From: Dyadobacter chenhuakuii
GTDB lineage: Bacteria; Bacteroidota; Bacteroidia; Cytophagales; Spirosomataceae
DNA length: 64,000 nucleotides
Assembly: GCF_023821985.2 (NCBI RefSeq)
Contig: NZ_CP098805.1
Location: 5,571,001-5,635,000 of the forward strand
Direction: 5' to 3'
Notes under the pieces: model-generated
Told to the model about the DNA's origin: nothing
Database searches by the model: none
What the model saw: the letters and a program-made list of their open reading frames with translations, nothing else
Part shown: positions 50,576 through 59,329 of the stretch, piece after piece
Layout of the letters: each line of letters opens with the position of its first letter
Position numbering within the stretch: position 1 is the stretch's first letter
Made by a program: the position numbers and the translations under genes

Positions 50576-53100
50576 TAGTTGATTGATCGGAAAGCCAAGA
50601 CTGCTAAAATTAAACTCATTACGGAACCTAAGATACCCGTTGCGGTCTGAAGTGCCTGCTGCGGATTCAATGCAGGAGCAGCTCTCAGCGGAACGAAAAT
50701 TTCGGAGCCAGGCTCAACTTTCGGGTATACGTTGAAGAACAGGAATCTTCTTGTTCTGTCGACATTTCCATTTGGATATTTGATATAAGAGCTTTTTTTC
50801 AATGACTGTGTTGTGAAACCACCCGATTGTGAAATGTAGTCCAAAAAAGCCATTCCTTTGCCATATTTGACTGTTGTAGGGTAAAGGACAGAACCATTAA
50901 CCTGAACTGTTTCCAAACGCTTCGGTATCCGGATAATGTCACCTTCCTGAACGATAAGGTCTTCAAACGACCCGGGGCTTTTCAGGATGTTTTTCAACTT
51001 AATCCCGATTGACTCTTCTTTTACGTTCGGAACATCACCGATAATCGTCCCTGATTTAATGCTTTTTTCAGTTTGTTCCGCCTGATCAAAATCCGTTGGC
51101 TCGTCCAGTTCTCTTACCAAGGTTCTTCTCAGCAGCGTCGCGCCTTCGGGATATGCCAGTTCGGTTAAGCCGCCTGCTCTTTTGATAACATCACTGATCT
51201 TATCGTTCTTGTTAACAATGGTATAAGGACCTGCAATAAGCACTTCACCTTCCACGAACACGCTTTGTTGCTCCACGTAATTCGGGGATTTGCGAACCGT
51301 AACCTGGTCAAACGGCATCAATGTAAAGTTGCTCCCTTTGCTGTTAAGTGAAAGGTCGCGGTCTACATCAAATTTAAAAACTTCTGAAATCTGTGCGTTT
51401 GCAGCTCCTGCGATGCTGTTTCTTTTTCTTCTGATAACTTCAATCTCCGAAGTATAAGCTGATTCTTTGAGGCCTCCTGCTTGCACCAGCAGATCTTCCA
51501 GCGTCATGTTCACTGTATAAGGGAACTTGCCTTCGTTTTCGCCGATTTTCGTGTTGTTGACTTCGCCGTTAACGCTTACATAAGCTGTTTCGGCCATGTC
51601 AAATTTGGAGGGAACAATAACCCTGTCCAATCGGGTTAAGATCAGGTCGGGCGTGACATTATTTAAAATATCCGTATAGTTGATAGAAATGCTTTCTAAA
51701 ACCAGATCCTGGCGTGTTCTCAAAACGCTTACACGTCCCACGAACGCATCTTCTCGCAAGCCCTGCGCATTATCGATCAGCTGCTTTAATGACGGGCTGT
51801 TGTCCAAAGCGTAATCACCAGGACGCATTACCGCACCTTCAACCGTTACAATGTTCTCAAAACGGTCTAACACGGTTTCAACATTAACCGAGTCACCTGT
51901 TACGATTTCAAAAGACTCATAATTCGTCTCCGCAACATCCAGGATCTTGCGTTCTTTTGAAGTGATCCTTTGTACTTTAAGTCTTGCGCGGTAGGCTTTA
52001 TCATTAAAACCACCTGAATAACGAAGCATATCACCTAGCTTCTCTTCCGGTTTCAGTTCGTAAATGCCAGGACGCTTAACCATTCCTGCGATCTCAGCTC
52101 TCTTTAAATAGTAACCAACAACAACATTATCGTTATCCTGAACCCTGATATCACCGTCGATCTTACCGTTAACAAGGTAATCGTAGATGTCAATATGCGA
52201 TATAACCTTACCGGCACGCACGACACGAACATCACGGAAAGATCCAATTTCGTTCGGGCCGCCAGCCTGGTAAAGGGCATTGAATGCAGACGATAATGAG
52301 GACACCTGATAGGTTCCCGGATTGATGACTTCCCCTGTTACAAAGACCTTTACTGTGCGTACATCGCCCAGGGTTACCATCAATTTGGTGCGTGCTGTTT
52401 CGCCGCCGCTGCCAATCAGGCCGGGCGTGAACTTAGAGAACTTATCAATTAATATCTTGCGGACCTCTTCTATTGTTCGGCCGGCCACATATACGTTACC
52501 CACCCGCAGCAGCGAAATGAAGCCGTCCTTGGTAACAGTAACCTCGTAGGTGCTTTCTGCGTAGTTGTAAATGAAGATTTTAAGCTCATCGCCAGGGCCA
52601 ACAATGTAGTTTGTAGGCGTTGCGATCTGCAAATTTGGAATAGGATCAAGACTTTTATTGGCAAAAAGCGAATATCCGTAGATCTTCTGACGAAATGCTT
52701 CCTTTTCTGCATCCACAGGCGGAAGTTTGGCAGATGTGGAGTCGTTTAACTTACCCTGATTTCCAGCATCCTGGTTCTGTCCGTTCTGACCGCCGAGGAC
52801 TTTTCCCTGGTTATCACGTTGAATGTTAGCCTTTTGCTGATTTGCCTGCTGTTGCTGCTGATTGCTCAGTCCAGACTGATTTCCTTGCTGGTTTCCTGCA
52901 TTGCCTTGGTTCGCTGCATTGCCCGCATTACCAGTTGTTCCGCGTGGCGTCCCGGTCGTGCTGCTGCCTTGTGGTATACCGGTCGGAGCGGTAGGGAAGG
53001 ATTGAGGGATTACCTGGGACAGGGATGGTAAGGAAATGAATAAACAGAGGAGATAAGGAAGTATACTTTTATAACTTTTTGCCAATTTGAATCTGTTCAT
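50575..53100 (-). CDS. Wza-like outer-membrane polysaccharide export protein with SLBB repeats
   Basis: The 841-residue product is read from ATG 53100, which gives a proper signal peptide (SILPYLLCLFISLPSLSQ ending near 29); the frame also extends 39 codons upstream to a TTG but without signal sense. Residues about 40-125 form an Asn/Gln-rich low-complexity stretch, unusual for Wza. Then come a polysaccharide export domain (NYIVGPGDELKIFIYNYAES near 161) and several SLBB domains (VFVTGEVINPGTYQVSS, VNGEVNNTKIGENEG, VFVEGEVLIAGPYTI, QVNGSVLYPTTVKYG). It should form the outer-membrane channel. A hydrophobic C-terminal helix follows. It opens the operon. Confidence 0.9.
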   Translation of the reverse strand: MNRFKLAKSYKSILPYLLCLFISLPSLSQVIPQSFPTAPTGIPQGSSTTGTPRGTTGNAGNAANQGNAGNQQGNQSGLSNQQQQQANQQKANIQRDNQGKVLGGQNGQNQDAGNQGKLNDSTSAKLPPVDAEKEAFRQKIYGYSLFANKSLDPIPNLQIATPTNYIVGPGDELKIFIYNYAESTYEVTVTKDGFISLLRVGNVYVAGRTIEEVRKILIDKFSKFTPGLIGSGGETARTKLMVTLGDVRTVKVFVTGEVINPGTYQVSSLSSAFNALYQAGGPNEIGSFRDVRVVRAGKVISHIDIYDYLVNGKIDGDIRVQDNDNVVVGYYLKRAEIAGMVKRPGIYELKPEEKLGDMLRYSGGFNDKAYRARLKVQRITSKERKILDVAETNYESFEIVTGDSVNVETVLDRFENIVTVEGAVMRPGDYALDNSPSLKQLIDNAQGLREDAFVGRVSVLRTRQDLVLESISINYTDILNNVTPDLILTRLDRVIVPSKFDMAETAYVSVNGEVNNTKIGENEGKFPYTVNMTLEDLLVQAGGLKESAYTSEIEVIRRKRNSIAGAANAQISEVFKFDVDRDLSLNSKGSNFTLMPFDQVTVRKSPNYVEQQSVFVEGEVLIAGPYTIVNKNDKISDVIKRAGGLTELAYPEGATLLRRTLVRELDEPTDFDQAEQTEKSIKSGTIIGDVPNVKEESIGIKLKNILKSPGSFEDLIVQEGDIIRIPKRLETVQVNGSVLYPTTVKYGKGMAFLDYISQSGGFTTQSLKKSSYIKYPNGNVDRTRRFLFFNVYPKVEPGSEIFVPLRAAPALNPQQALQTATGILGSVMSLILAVLAFRSIN

Positions 53101-53369
53101 ATGAAGTAATATTGTACTATTGAAATGCCTGCAATTCATTAAAACTCTGTATAAGACTAGTGTTTTTGAATTTTGGATATGAGCATATTTAATATTTGGA
53201 CGTGTATAACATGGCAAAGTAAATTAGATTTTTCCTATTTTTAAAGAATTTCTATTAATCGTGCCCAAGCTATTTTCGTGTAAAGTTATAACAGGGTAAC
53301 GACAAATGTCTTAAATTATTAAAATACAATATTCAAAATCAATAATAGCCTCCAAAGGGATCATAGTTT

Positions 53370-55241
53370 ATGGAAAGTACCAACGTGCAGTATGATGAGG
53401 ATAGTATAAGGTCACTCGATTGGAAAGAACATATCAGATTAAGGCCAGGGATGTATATTGGTAAGCTTGGCGACGGATCTTCGGTGGACGACGGGATCTA
53501 CGTTTTAGTGAAAGAAATCGTCGATAATTCCATCGACGAACATATGATGGGCAACGGAAAAACCATAGAAATTAAAATTTCGGAGCACCGCGTGGAGGTG
53601 CGCGATTATGGCCGTGGAATTCCGCTTGGAAAGGTTGTAGACTGTGTTTCAAAGATCAATACAGGTGGAAAATATGATTCCGGGGCTTTTCAGAAATCAG
53701 TGGGATTGAATGGGGTTGGGACAAAAGCGGTGAATGCACTTTCACAATATTTTAAAGTGCAGTCGTTCCGCGACGGGAAGAGCAAAAACGCTGAATTTGC
53801 GCAGGGAGCGCTTGTTAACGAATCCAAAGAAATACAGACTAACCAGCGGAACGGAACGCACATTGCTTTTGAACCGGACGGGGTAATTTTCAAGAACTTT
53901 CGCTACATTCCTCAGTATCTGGATAATATGATCTGGAATTACTGCTATCTGAATGCTGGCCTGACCATTAATTTCAACGGACAGAAATATATTTCACAGA
54001 ATGGGCTGTTGGACCTGCTGCAAAGCAAATCGGATCCCGAGGCGTTGCGCTATCCCATTATACATTTGAAAGGAGAGGACATTGAATTTGCTATGACCCA
54101 CGGTAATCAATATGGGGAAGAGTATTATTCTTTTGTAAACGGACAATACACAACGCAGGGCGGAACACACCTTGCGGCTTTTCGGGAAGCTGTTGTCAAG
54201 GCGGTGAGAGAGCACTTTAACAAGGATTACGCGCCGGAAGACGTTCGCTCGTCCATCATTGCCGCCGTGGCGATCCGGGTGCAAGAGCCGGTTTTTGAGT
54301 CGCAGACCAAAACTAAATTAGGATCAAATACGATCACGCCGGACCCTAACAGCACAACCGTGCGGACCTTCGTCAATGATTTTGTTAAAGAAAGACTCGA
54401 TAATTACCTGCATATGCACCCGGAATCAAGGGATGCATTGAAAAAGCGCATCGAACAGTCCGAGCGGGAGCGGAAAGAGCTGGCGGGCATTAAAAAACTG
54501 GCCAACGACCGTGCTAAGAAGGCGAATTTGCATAATAAAAAGCTGAGAGACTGTCGTTTGCATTTAACGGATCTTAAAAATGAGTTGCGTTATGAAAGCA
54601 CATTGTTCATTACGGAAGGAGATTCCGCAAGCGGCTCGATCACGAAATCCAGGAACATTCAGACGCAGGCTGTTTTCAGTTTACGGGGTAAGCCATTGAA
54701 TTGCTTTGGCTTAACGAAAAAAATTGTCTACGAAAATGAAGAATTTAATTTGCTGCAACATGCGCTCGACATTGAAAACGGCGTGGAAAACCTGCGTTTC
54801 AACCGTATCGTGATCGCAACGGATGCAGATGTGGATGGTATGCACATTCGTTTGCTGCTCATGACGTTTTTCCTGCAATTCTTCCCCGACCTTGTCCGGA
54901 ACGGGCATCTTTTCGTTCTTGAAACGCCGCTTTTCAGGGTTAGGAATAAAAAAGAGACTATTTATTGTTACAGCGAGGAAGAGAAGCAGCAGGCAGTGAA
55001 CAAGCTGGGAAATAAACCTGAGATTACCCGCTTCAAAGGCCTTGGTGAAATATCGCCGGACGAGTTCGGGAAATTTATTGGTGAAGATATGCGCGTGGAG
55101 CCTGTTATCCTTCAAAAGGAAACTTCGATTCAGAAATTATTGAGTTATTTCATGGGTAAAAATACCCCTGAGCGTCAGCGATTTATCATTGATAATTTGA
55201 AGACGGAAAAGAACATTGAAGAACTTGCACTGGCAGTGTAG
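53370..55241 (+). CDS. parE: DNA topoisomerase IV subunit B
   Basis: The 623-residue protein is a type IIA topoisomerase ATPase subunit. The GHKL ATP site shows VKEIVDNSIDEHMMG near 46, RDYGRGIPLGKVV near 73 and GLNGVGTKAVNALSQYF near 112; the transducer follows; and the TOPRIM domain has FITEGDSASGSITKSRNIQT near 411 and ATDADVDGMHIRLLLMTFF near 483. Length fits ParE rather than the usually longer GyrB, and ParC should be encoded elsewhere; no gyrase-A-type partner is adjacent. It relaxes and decatenates DNA in the cytoplasm. It is divergent from the polysaccharide operon with 269 bases between starts. Confidence 0.9.
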   Translation: MESTNVQYDEDSIRSLDWKEHIRLRPGMYIGKLGDGSSVDDGIYVLVKEIVDNSIDEHMMGNGKTIEIKISEHRVEVRDYGRGIPLGKVVDCVSKINTGGKYDSGAFQKSVGLNGVGTKAVNALSQYFKVQSFRDGKSKNAEFAQGALVNESKEIQTNQRNGTHIAFEPDGVIFKNFRYIPQYLDNMIWNYCYLNAGLTINFNGQKYISQNGLLDLLQSKSDPEALRYPIIHLKGEDIEFAMTHGNQYGEEYYSFVNGQYTTQGGTHLAAFREAVVKAVREHFNKDYAPEDVRSSIIAAVAIRVQEPVFESQTKTKLGSNTITPDPNSTTVRTFVNDFVKERLDNYLHMHPESRDALKKRIEQSERERKELAGIKKLANDRAKKANLHNKKLRDCRLHLTDLKNELRYESTLFITEGDSASGSITKSRNIQTQAVFSLRGKPLNCFGLTKKIVYENEEFNLLQHALDIENGVENLRFNRIVIATDADVDGMHIRLLLMTFFLQFFPDLVRNGHLFVLETPLFRVRNKKETIYCYSEEEKQQAVNKLGNKPEITRFKGLGEISPDEFGKFIGEDMRVEPVILQKETSIQKLLSYFMGKNTPERQRFIIDNLKTEKNIEELALAV

Positions 55242-55254
55242 GACTCTCTTTGTT

Positions 55255-55262
55255 TATCTTTG
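55255..55262 (+). promoter_or_regulatory. Probable -7 element of the pheA gene
   Basis: TATCTTTG matches TAnnTTTG, 14 bases after the parE stop; transcription would start near 55269. The -33 element is unclear. The resulting leader of about 72 bases contains the hairpin at 55285-55316 just ahead of the GTG start. Confidence 0.45.
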
Positions 55263-55284
55263 AAGTCATAAAAGTAATATTCGG

Positions 55285-55316
55285 AAGGTCGGGTCTTTAA
55301 ATTCTGACCGGACCTT
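55285..55316 (+). promoter_or_regulatory. Hairpin in the pheA leader, possible attenuator or parE terminator
   Basis: AAGGTC at 55285-55290 and GGTC at 55292-55295 pair with GACC at 55306-55309 and GACCTT at 55311-55316, with one G-G mismatch and a 10-base loop. Only a short T-run follows (TTTCGAC), so termination would be weak. It ends 24 bases before the GTG start. No leader peptide start (ATG) is present. Confidence 0.4.
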
Positions 55317-55340
55317 TCGACACATATTAATCACCATTTA

Positions 55341-56414
55341 GTGGAATTACAAGACCTAAGGAACAGAATAGACGCGCTTGACGATCAGCTGCTTGGCATT
55401 TTGAACGAGCGTATGGAGCTCGTCAAAAAAGTAGGAGATCTGAAACGTTCGTCCCAATCTATCATCTACCGTCCCGAACGGGAAAAGCAGATCCTCGACC
55501 GGCTTGAAAAACGCAATGATGGCCTGCTTACCCGGCAAGCGATTGATGCCATTTTCTTCGAGATCTTCGCGGTTTCCCGTAACCTGGAACTGCCCGAAAG
55601 AGTCTCTTATCTGGGGCCGGAAGGCAGTTTTACGCATCAGGCTGCCGAGAGCCGTTTTGGTGGGATGAGTGAATATCTCGTGTTGCCTACCATTCATTCT
55701 GTATTTGAAAGTGTAGAAACGGGGCGTGCCAAGTTCGGGGTTGTGCCTATCGAGAATAACCAGGAGGGAATTGTTATTGAAACAGTCGATTTTCTGCGGG
55801 AGAAAAATCTTTCTATTGTAGCGGAAGTGTTGCTGCAAGTGCATTTCACATTCGCATCGCAATCCGATTCCCTTAAAAATATCAGGCGTATATACTCCAA
55901 GGATATTGCATTCAGGCAATGCGGAAAATTTATCAGCGAGTATCTGGAAGGCATGGATATCGAGCTGATCCCGGTGGAATCTACTTCGAAGGCTGCGAAA
56001 ATGGCCGCGCAGGAACCCGATTCGGCAGCTATATGCTCTTCGATATCCGCCAGGCTATTTGGCGTTCCGATTCTTTACGATAACATTGAAGACAGCGACC
56101 AGAACCGGACACGCTTTCTGATTTTAGCAAAAGATTTTGTGAACATTAAAAGTGATGATGATAAGACGACAATCATTGCGAATTTGCCCAACACAAACCG
56201 TCCGGGTGTTTTATACGAGTTTTTGAAAGACTTTAATGACAGGGGAATTAACCTCACGAAAATAGAAAGCCGTCCGGTAAGAGGAACGTCGACGTTCAGA
56301 GCCTGGTTTCTGGTAGAGTTCCTGGGACACGTGGATGATGCGCCTGTGCAGGAAGTAATGCACAAATATGGGTCGCACTTGAAATGGCTCGGCAGCTACA
56401 TCAGAGTTTCATAA
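55341..56414 (+). CDS. pheA: Chorismate mutase/prephenate dehydratase (P-protein)
   Basis: The 357-residue protein has three parts: an AroQ-type chorismate mutase (about 1-85, LQDLRNRIDALDDQLLGILN and MELVKKVGDLK), a prephenate dehydratase (about 90-270, VSYLGPEGSFTHQAAESRFG, VVPIENNQEG, and NRTRFLIL with the catalytic Thr-Arg-Phe) and a C-terminal ACT domain (about 280-357, RPGVLYEFL, then ESRPVRGTSTFRA) that binds phenylalanine for feedback control. It converts chorismate to phenylpyruvate, the step before phenylalanine. Start is GTG 55341. A strong palindromic terminator follows. Confidence 0.95.
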   Translation: MELQDLRNRIDALDDQLLGILNERMELVKKVGDLKRSSQSIIYRPEREKQILDRLEKRNDGLLTRQAIDAIFFEIFAVSRNLELPERVSYLGPEGSFTHQAAESRFGGMSEYLVLPTIHSVFESVETGRAKFGVVPIENNQEGIVIETVDFLREKNLSIVAEVLLQVHFTFASQSDSLKNIRRIYSKDIAFRQCGKFISEYLEGMDIELIPVESTSKAAKMAAQEPDSAAICSSISARLFGVPILYDNIEDSDQNRTRFLILAKDFVNIKSDDDKTTIIANLPNTNRPGVLYEFLKDFNDRGINLTKIESRPVRGTSTFRAWFLVEFLGHVDDAPVQEVMHKYGSHLKWLGSYIRVS

Positions 56415-56462
56415 CAAAAAAACAATTGCCGGGGGCTTAAGCCCCCGGCAATTGTTTTTTTG
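56415..56462. terminator. Bidirectional terminator between pheA and the 720-residue protein gene
   Basis: A perfect 32-base palindrome (56423-56454, arms CAATTGCCGGGGGCTT and AAGCCCCCGGCAATTG) is flanked by an A-run on the left and a T-run on the right, so it works as an intrinsic terminator on both strands. It serves pheA (+) and the gene ending at 56468 (-). Confidence 0.9.
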
Positions 56463-56467
56463 TTTAT

Positions 56468-58630
56468 CTATTTTAATGTGCCTCTGTAAAGTGAAGGCCA
56501 GTTTCCATAAAGTTCAATAGTGGTTTCGGAGCCATCCGGCAGCTTCACTTTTACCATGCGGCTGGCAGTAGGGGATTGGAACGAATCGACGCCCAACACT
56601 ACAATCTGATTTCCTTTTACGATGGAGGTTATAAATGGCTCTTTCCGGTCAATGGCCAGTAAAACCTGTTCTTTCTTAGGCTCGACCCAATTTCCATTCA
56701 ATTGAAAAGCAAGATCCTGGGTTTTACCGTCAACAATTACATCTTCCACCTGCTTTGCCATCCAGTTTCCAAGCGAATAAAATTGGGTAGGGTAATCCCA
56801 ATAATAAGCGGCGTCGCCTTCACGGGGTTTTTTGCCGATCTCTGTTACCGGCGTCTTGCCATTGGCAGGATACCATTCAAATCCCCAGGGCGAGGCGTCG
56901 CCACCCACTTTATATCCATCCGGATCGTTACCGCTCGGGCCGCTGTCGTGCCATAAATAGTAACCGTCAAACAGGATCAGTGAAAATAGCGACATGCTCA
57001 GTGCCTGGCTTGCCGGCATCGTTTCAAGCTGGTTCATGACCAATTCACCTTTTGGGTCCGTCAATTGGAAGTTCCAGGGAATAATCGGGTCATGGTGGAG
57101 CGGCATATAGCGGTTCCAGCCGTAAAAAATGAATTTATTGTTCTTTTGATAAGGAATCAGCTTATTGATCCGCAGGGAATGGACCGCTGATAAAAGCACA
57201 AAGTTGTTCGGCGTGTTTCCCTGTTCATCTTTAGCGAACATGGGTTTCGGATACACGTCAATCGGCGTCGCATTGAAGATATTATGGAAACTTTCTCCAT
57301 TCGGCAACGGCTCGAAATTGGAATTGTTTGGCTTGGGATCATTGTAATCGCCCATGAGCTCTTTCGGACTTTTCCCGCCTATGGTGTTGATATGTGGATT
57401 GGTGTAAGCACCGCCGCCCCAGTAATCCAGTAAATACATGTTCGGATTACGTTCACGGATCGCCTTCACCAGCCATATAAGCCGCTGCTTTACTTCCGGA
57501 ATGTAATGTTGGTTCCAGAACTCAAAGTCCAGGGCATATAGCCCGAAGCTTGGAACGCCGGCGTACACTTCCACATCCGTTTTAGATAATGTAGAAAACC
57601 ATTTTTCATCCCGATCCGCAAAATAGTTGGGCGTGACCGTGTAATGCATCCGCTGGTAGGGCGTATTCTTGCCTCCGTAAAGGAAAGTAATGCCGCGTTC
57701 GAAATAATTCTCGTCGGGAACGTAATTATTGAGTCGATACTGACTCACCAACTTTCCCTTAATCGGTTCAAATTCAGGGAATTTTGTGTCGAAATCCACA
57801 TTCATCGTTTTCGAAGGAGAGAACCACTGCGGGATTTCAATCCGAGTGAGCTTTGTATCCTCTTTCGGTTTCGCGTTGCCTGAGACCCAAATATTTTGTT
57901 GCCGTATGGAGCGATTCCGCATTTTGTTCCACCAATCATTATACGGCGCGTCGATCCAGCGTGCAGTGATGGAATATAAATAACCGGGCTTCACTTCGAT
58001 GCCATTTTCCAGCCCTTTCACTTCAATGCCATCGATCATGATCACTTTGGTGCGGCCGTCTTCATAGTTACCGAAGTCTTTCAAATGCACCTTTCCATTA
58101 ACGATAACCGGGCGAACATCGAGCCAGTTGTCCTGACTTCCCTTCCTGATCCAGTTATTTACATCCAGGATCTCAACTTTTCTGGATTTATCAAAATTAA
58201 AAGAAGCCGAAGTTTCACACCCCGGCTGTCCTAAGCTTATGATCTTAATGGTAGCCGGGCCCGTTTCCAGATCCAGCTGTTGGATTGAAAGCCATATGCC
58301 CAAGCGATGCGGCACTTCCTTAAACTGCTGAACCTTGCCTTTTTGCGTTATTTCAACATTGTAAGGAGAGAGGCCACCCACATTGGCAGCAAGTTCGAAC
58401 TGCATCTCGTTCCCGATCTGTTTATAACGCCTTATCACCAGGTCGCAGGCCGATGAAGAAGAATCGATTGTTTGGGCAACAGGATATGCTTCTACTTTCT
58501 GAGGATAATCACGGCTGGTAGACGGGCCAAAACGGTTCCAGAGCCAAAGACCGGATCCCGTCATAAAAACTAGTATTGCGGTAATCCAGAAGAACGTTGT
58601 TTTTGACAAAATACGGTTGTTATTGGGCAC
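56468..58630 (-). CDS. Large membrane-anchored or exported protein, unknown (possible glycosidase-like barrel)
   Basis: The 720-residue protein starts at GTG 58630 (a stop lies two codons upstream) and has one N-terminal membrane helix (about 13-30). Residues 60-160 and 165-270 look like beta-sandwich modules. A central part has GLYALDFEFWNQHYIPEVKQ near 358 and RNPNMYLLDYWGGGAYTNPH near 394, and the tail (about 610-720) is again strand-rich. The middle resembles a TIM barrel of glycoside-hydrolase type with possible acidic residues, but I cannot name a family. It lies upstream, 35 bases from an outer-membrane barrel gene ending at 58666. Confidence refers to being a real gene. Confidence 0.6.
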   Translation of the reverse strand: MPNNNRILSKTTFFWITAILVFMTGSGLWLWNRFGPSTSRDYPQKVEAYPVAQTIDSSSSACDLVIRRYKQIGNEMQFELAANVGGLSPYNVEITQKGKVQQFKEVPHRLGIWLSIQQLDLETGPATIKIISLGQPGCETSASFNFDKSRKVEILDVNNWIRKGSQDNWLDVRPVIVNGKVHLKDFGNYEDGRTKVIMIDGIEVKGLENGIEVKPGYLYSITARWIDAPYNDWWNKMRNRSIRQQNIWVSGNAKPKEDTKLTRIEIPQWFSPSKTMNVDFDTKFPEFEPIKGKLVSQYRLNNYVPDENYFERGITFLYGGKNTPYQRMHYTVTPNYFADRDEKWFSTLSKTDVEVYAGVPSFGLYALDFEFWNQHYIPEVKQRLIWLVKAIRERNPNMYLLDYWGGGAYTNPHINTIGGKSPKELMGDYNDPKPNNSNFEPLPNGESFHNIFNATPIDVYPKPMFAKDEQGNTPNNFVLLSAVHSLRINKLIPYQKNNKFIFYGWNRYMPLHHDPIIPWNFQLTDPKGELVMNQLETMPASQALSMSLFSLILFDGYYLWHDSGPSGNDPDGYKVGGDASPWGFEWYPANGKTPVTEIGKKPREGDAAYYWDYPTQFYSLGNWMAKQVEDVIVDGKTQDLAFQLNGNWVEPKKEQVLLAIDRKEPFITSIVKGNQIVVLGVDSFQSPTASRMVKVKLPDGSETTIELYGNWPSLYRGTLK

Positions 58631-58660
58631 AGATTATTCAGATTGATGGAAAGGATCAGG

Positions 58661-58691
58661 CAAACTTACCACCACCGATAGAATAAACCAA
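58661..58691 (-). promoter_or_regulatory. Possible promoter of the 720-residue protein gene
   Basis: On the minus strand TTG (58691-58689) is followed after 20 bases by TAAGTTTG (58668-58661), a match to the Bacteroidota consensus. Transcription would start near 58654, 24 bases before the GTG start. The site overlaps the end of the barrel protein gene. Confidence 0.4.
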
Positions 58692-59328
58692 TCGACCCGT
58701 TCACAGATGAAATCCCCTTATCGATATATTCGTGCTTGTAAGAAACGCCATCATACTTCACGCGAACGTCCAGACCAAAAGCCCCGTCGCGTTTGAAAAG
58801 GAATTTTGATCCTACTCCAATGCCATATTTTGGACGAACTTTCTGATCCTGAGACGCCAGATTGCCGTAAAACAAAGTGTAGTCCAGAATGCTGACCCCA
58901 CCGCTTACCTGCACATAAGGCTGTATACTCGAATTTCTTGGCAGAATGTGATAATTCCCGAAAATTTCAACCGGATATTGTGAAACGGTGCGCGTCTGAA
59001 CTGCCGAAAGGACCTCTTCGCCATTTTGATATAATGCTCTCGGGATCCGTTTTTCGAAGTAAGTCGAGCCGATTTCACCGCCAACGGAGATTGGCGAGTT
59101 TCTTAAAACCCATTCAATAGAGAGGGAGTAGTTCTGAAAAGAAGCCTTATCGATGTAGTTGTCCGCAAATGATCCCAGTGGCGTTGCGCCCATCAACCTC
59201 GCGGTAGCCAGGTAATGGGTGTAGCGTTCAAATGGAGAGGGGAGTGTATAAAGCTTTGGCGCCGGTTCCTGCGCATATGATTTAAAAGCACCAATGACAA
59301 AAAGGGCTATAACGATGATTCTCTTCAT
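58666..59328 (-). CDS. Outer-membrane beta-barrel protein
   Basis: The 220-residue protein has a signal peptide (IIVIALFVIGAFKSYAQ, ending near 20) and strand-rich sequence with alternating hydrophobic residues from about 40 to the end, finishing with an aromatic terminus (GSIGLFYRWW), typical for BamA-dependent barrels. Segments SLSIEWVLRNSPISVGGEIG and IQPYVQVSGGVSILDYTLFY suggest an eight-stranded barrel of the OmpX/PorT kind. No function is known. It lies one base from the DUF4136 lipoprotein gene, so they form an operon. Confidence 0.75.
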   Translation of the reverse strand: MKRIIVIALFVIGAFKSYAQEPAPKLYTLPSPFERYTHYLATARLMGATPLGSFADNYIDKASFQNYSLSIEWVLRNSPISVGGEIGSTYFEKRIPRALYQNGEEVLSAVQTRTVSQYPVEIFGNYHILPRNSSIQPYVQVSGGVSILDYTLFYGNLASQDQKVRPKYGIGVGSKFLFKRDGAFGLDVRVKYDGVSYKHEYIDKGISSVNGSIGLFYRWW

Positions 59329-59329
59329 T

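Noticed and set aside
53101..53369. JUMPstart/ops element or clear promoter ahead of the polysaccharide operon
   Set aside because: No such conserved sequence is present; only a poor -7-like site (TTACTTTG on the minus strand near 53215) could be found.
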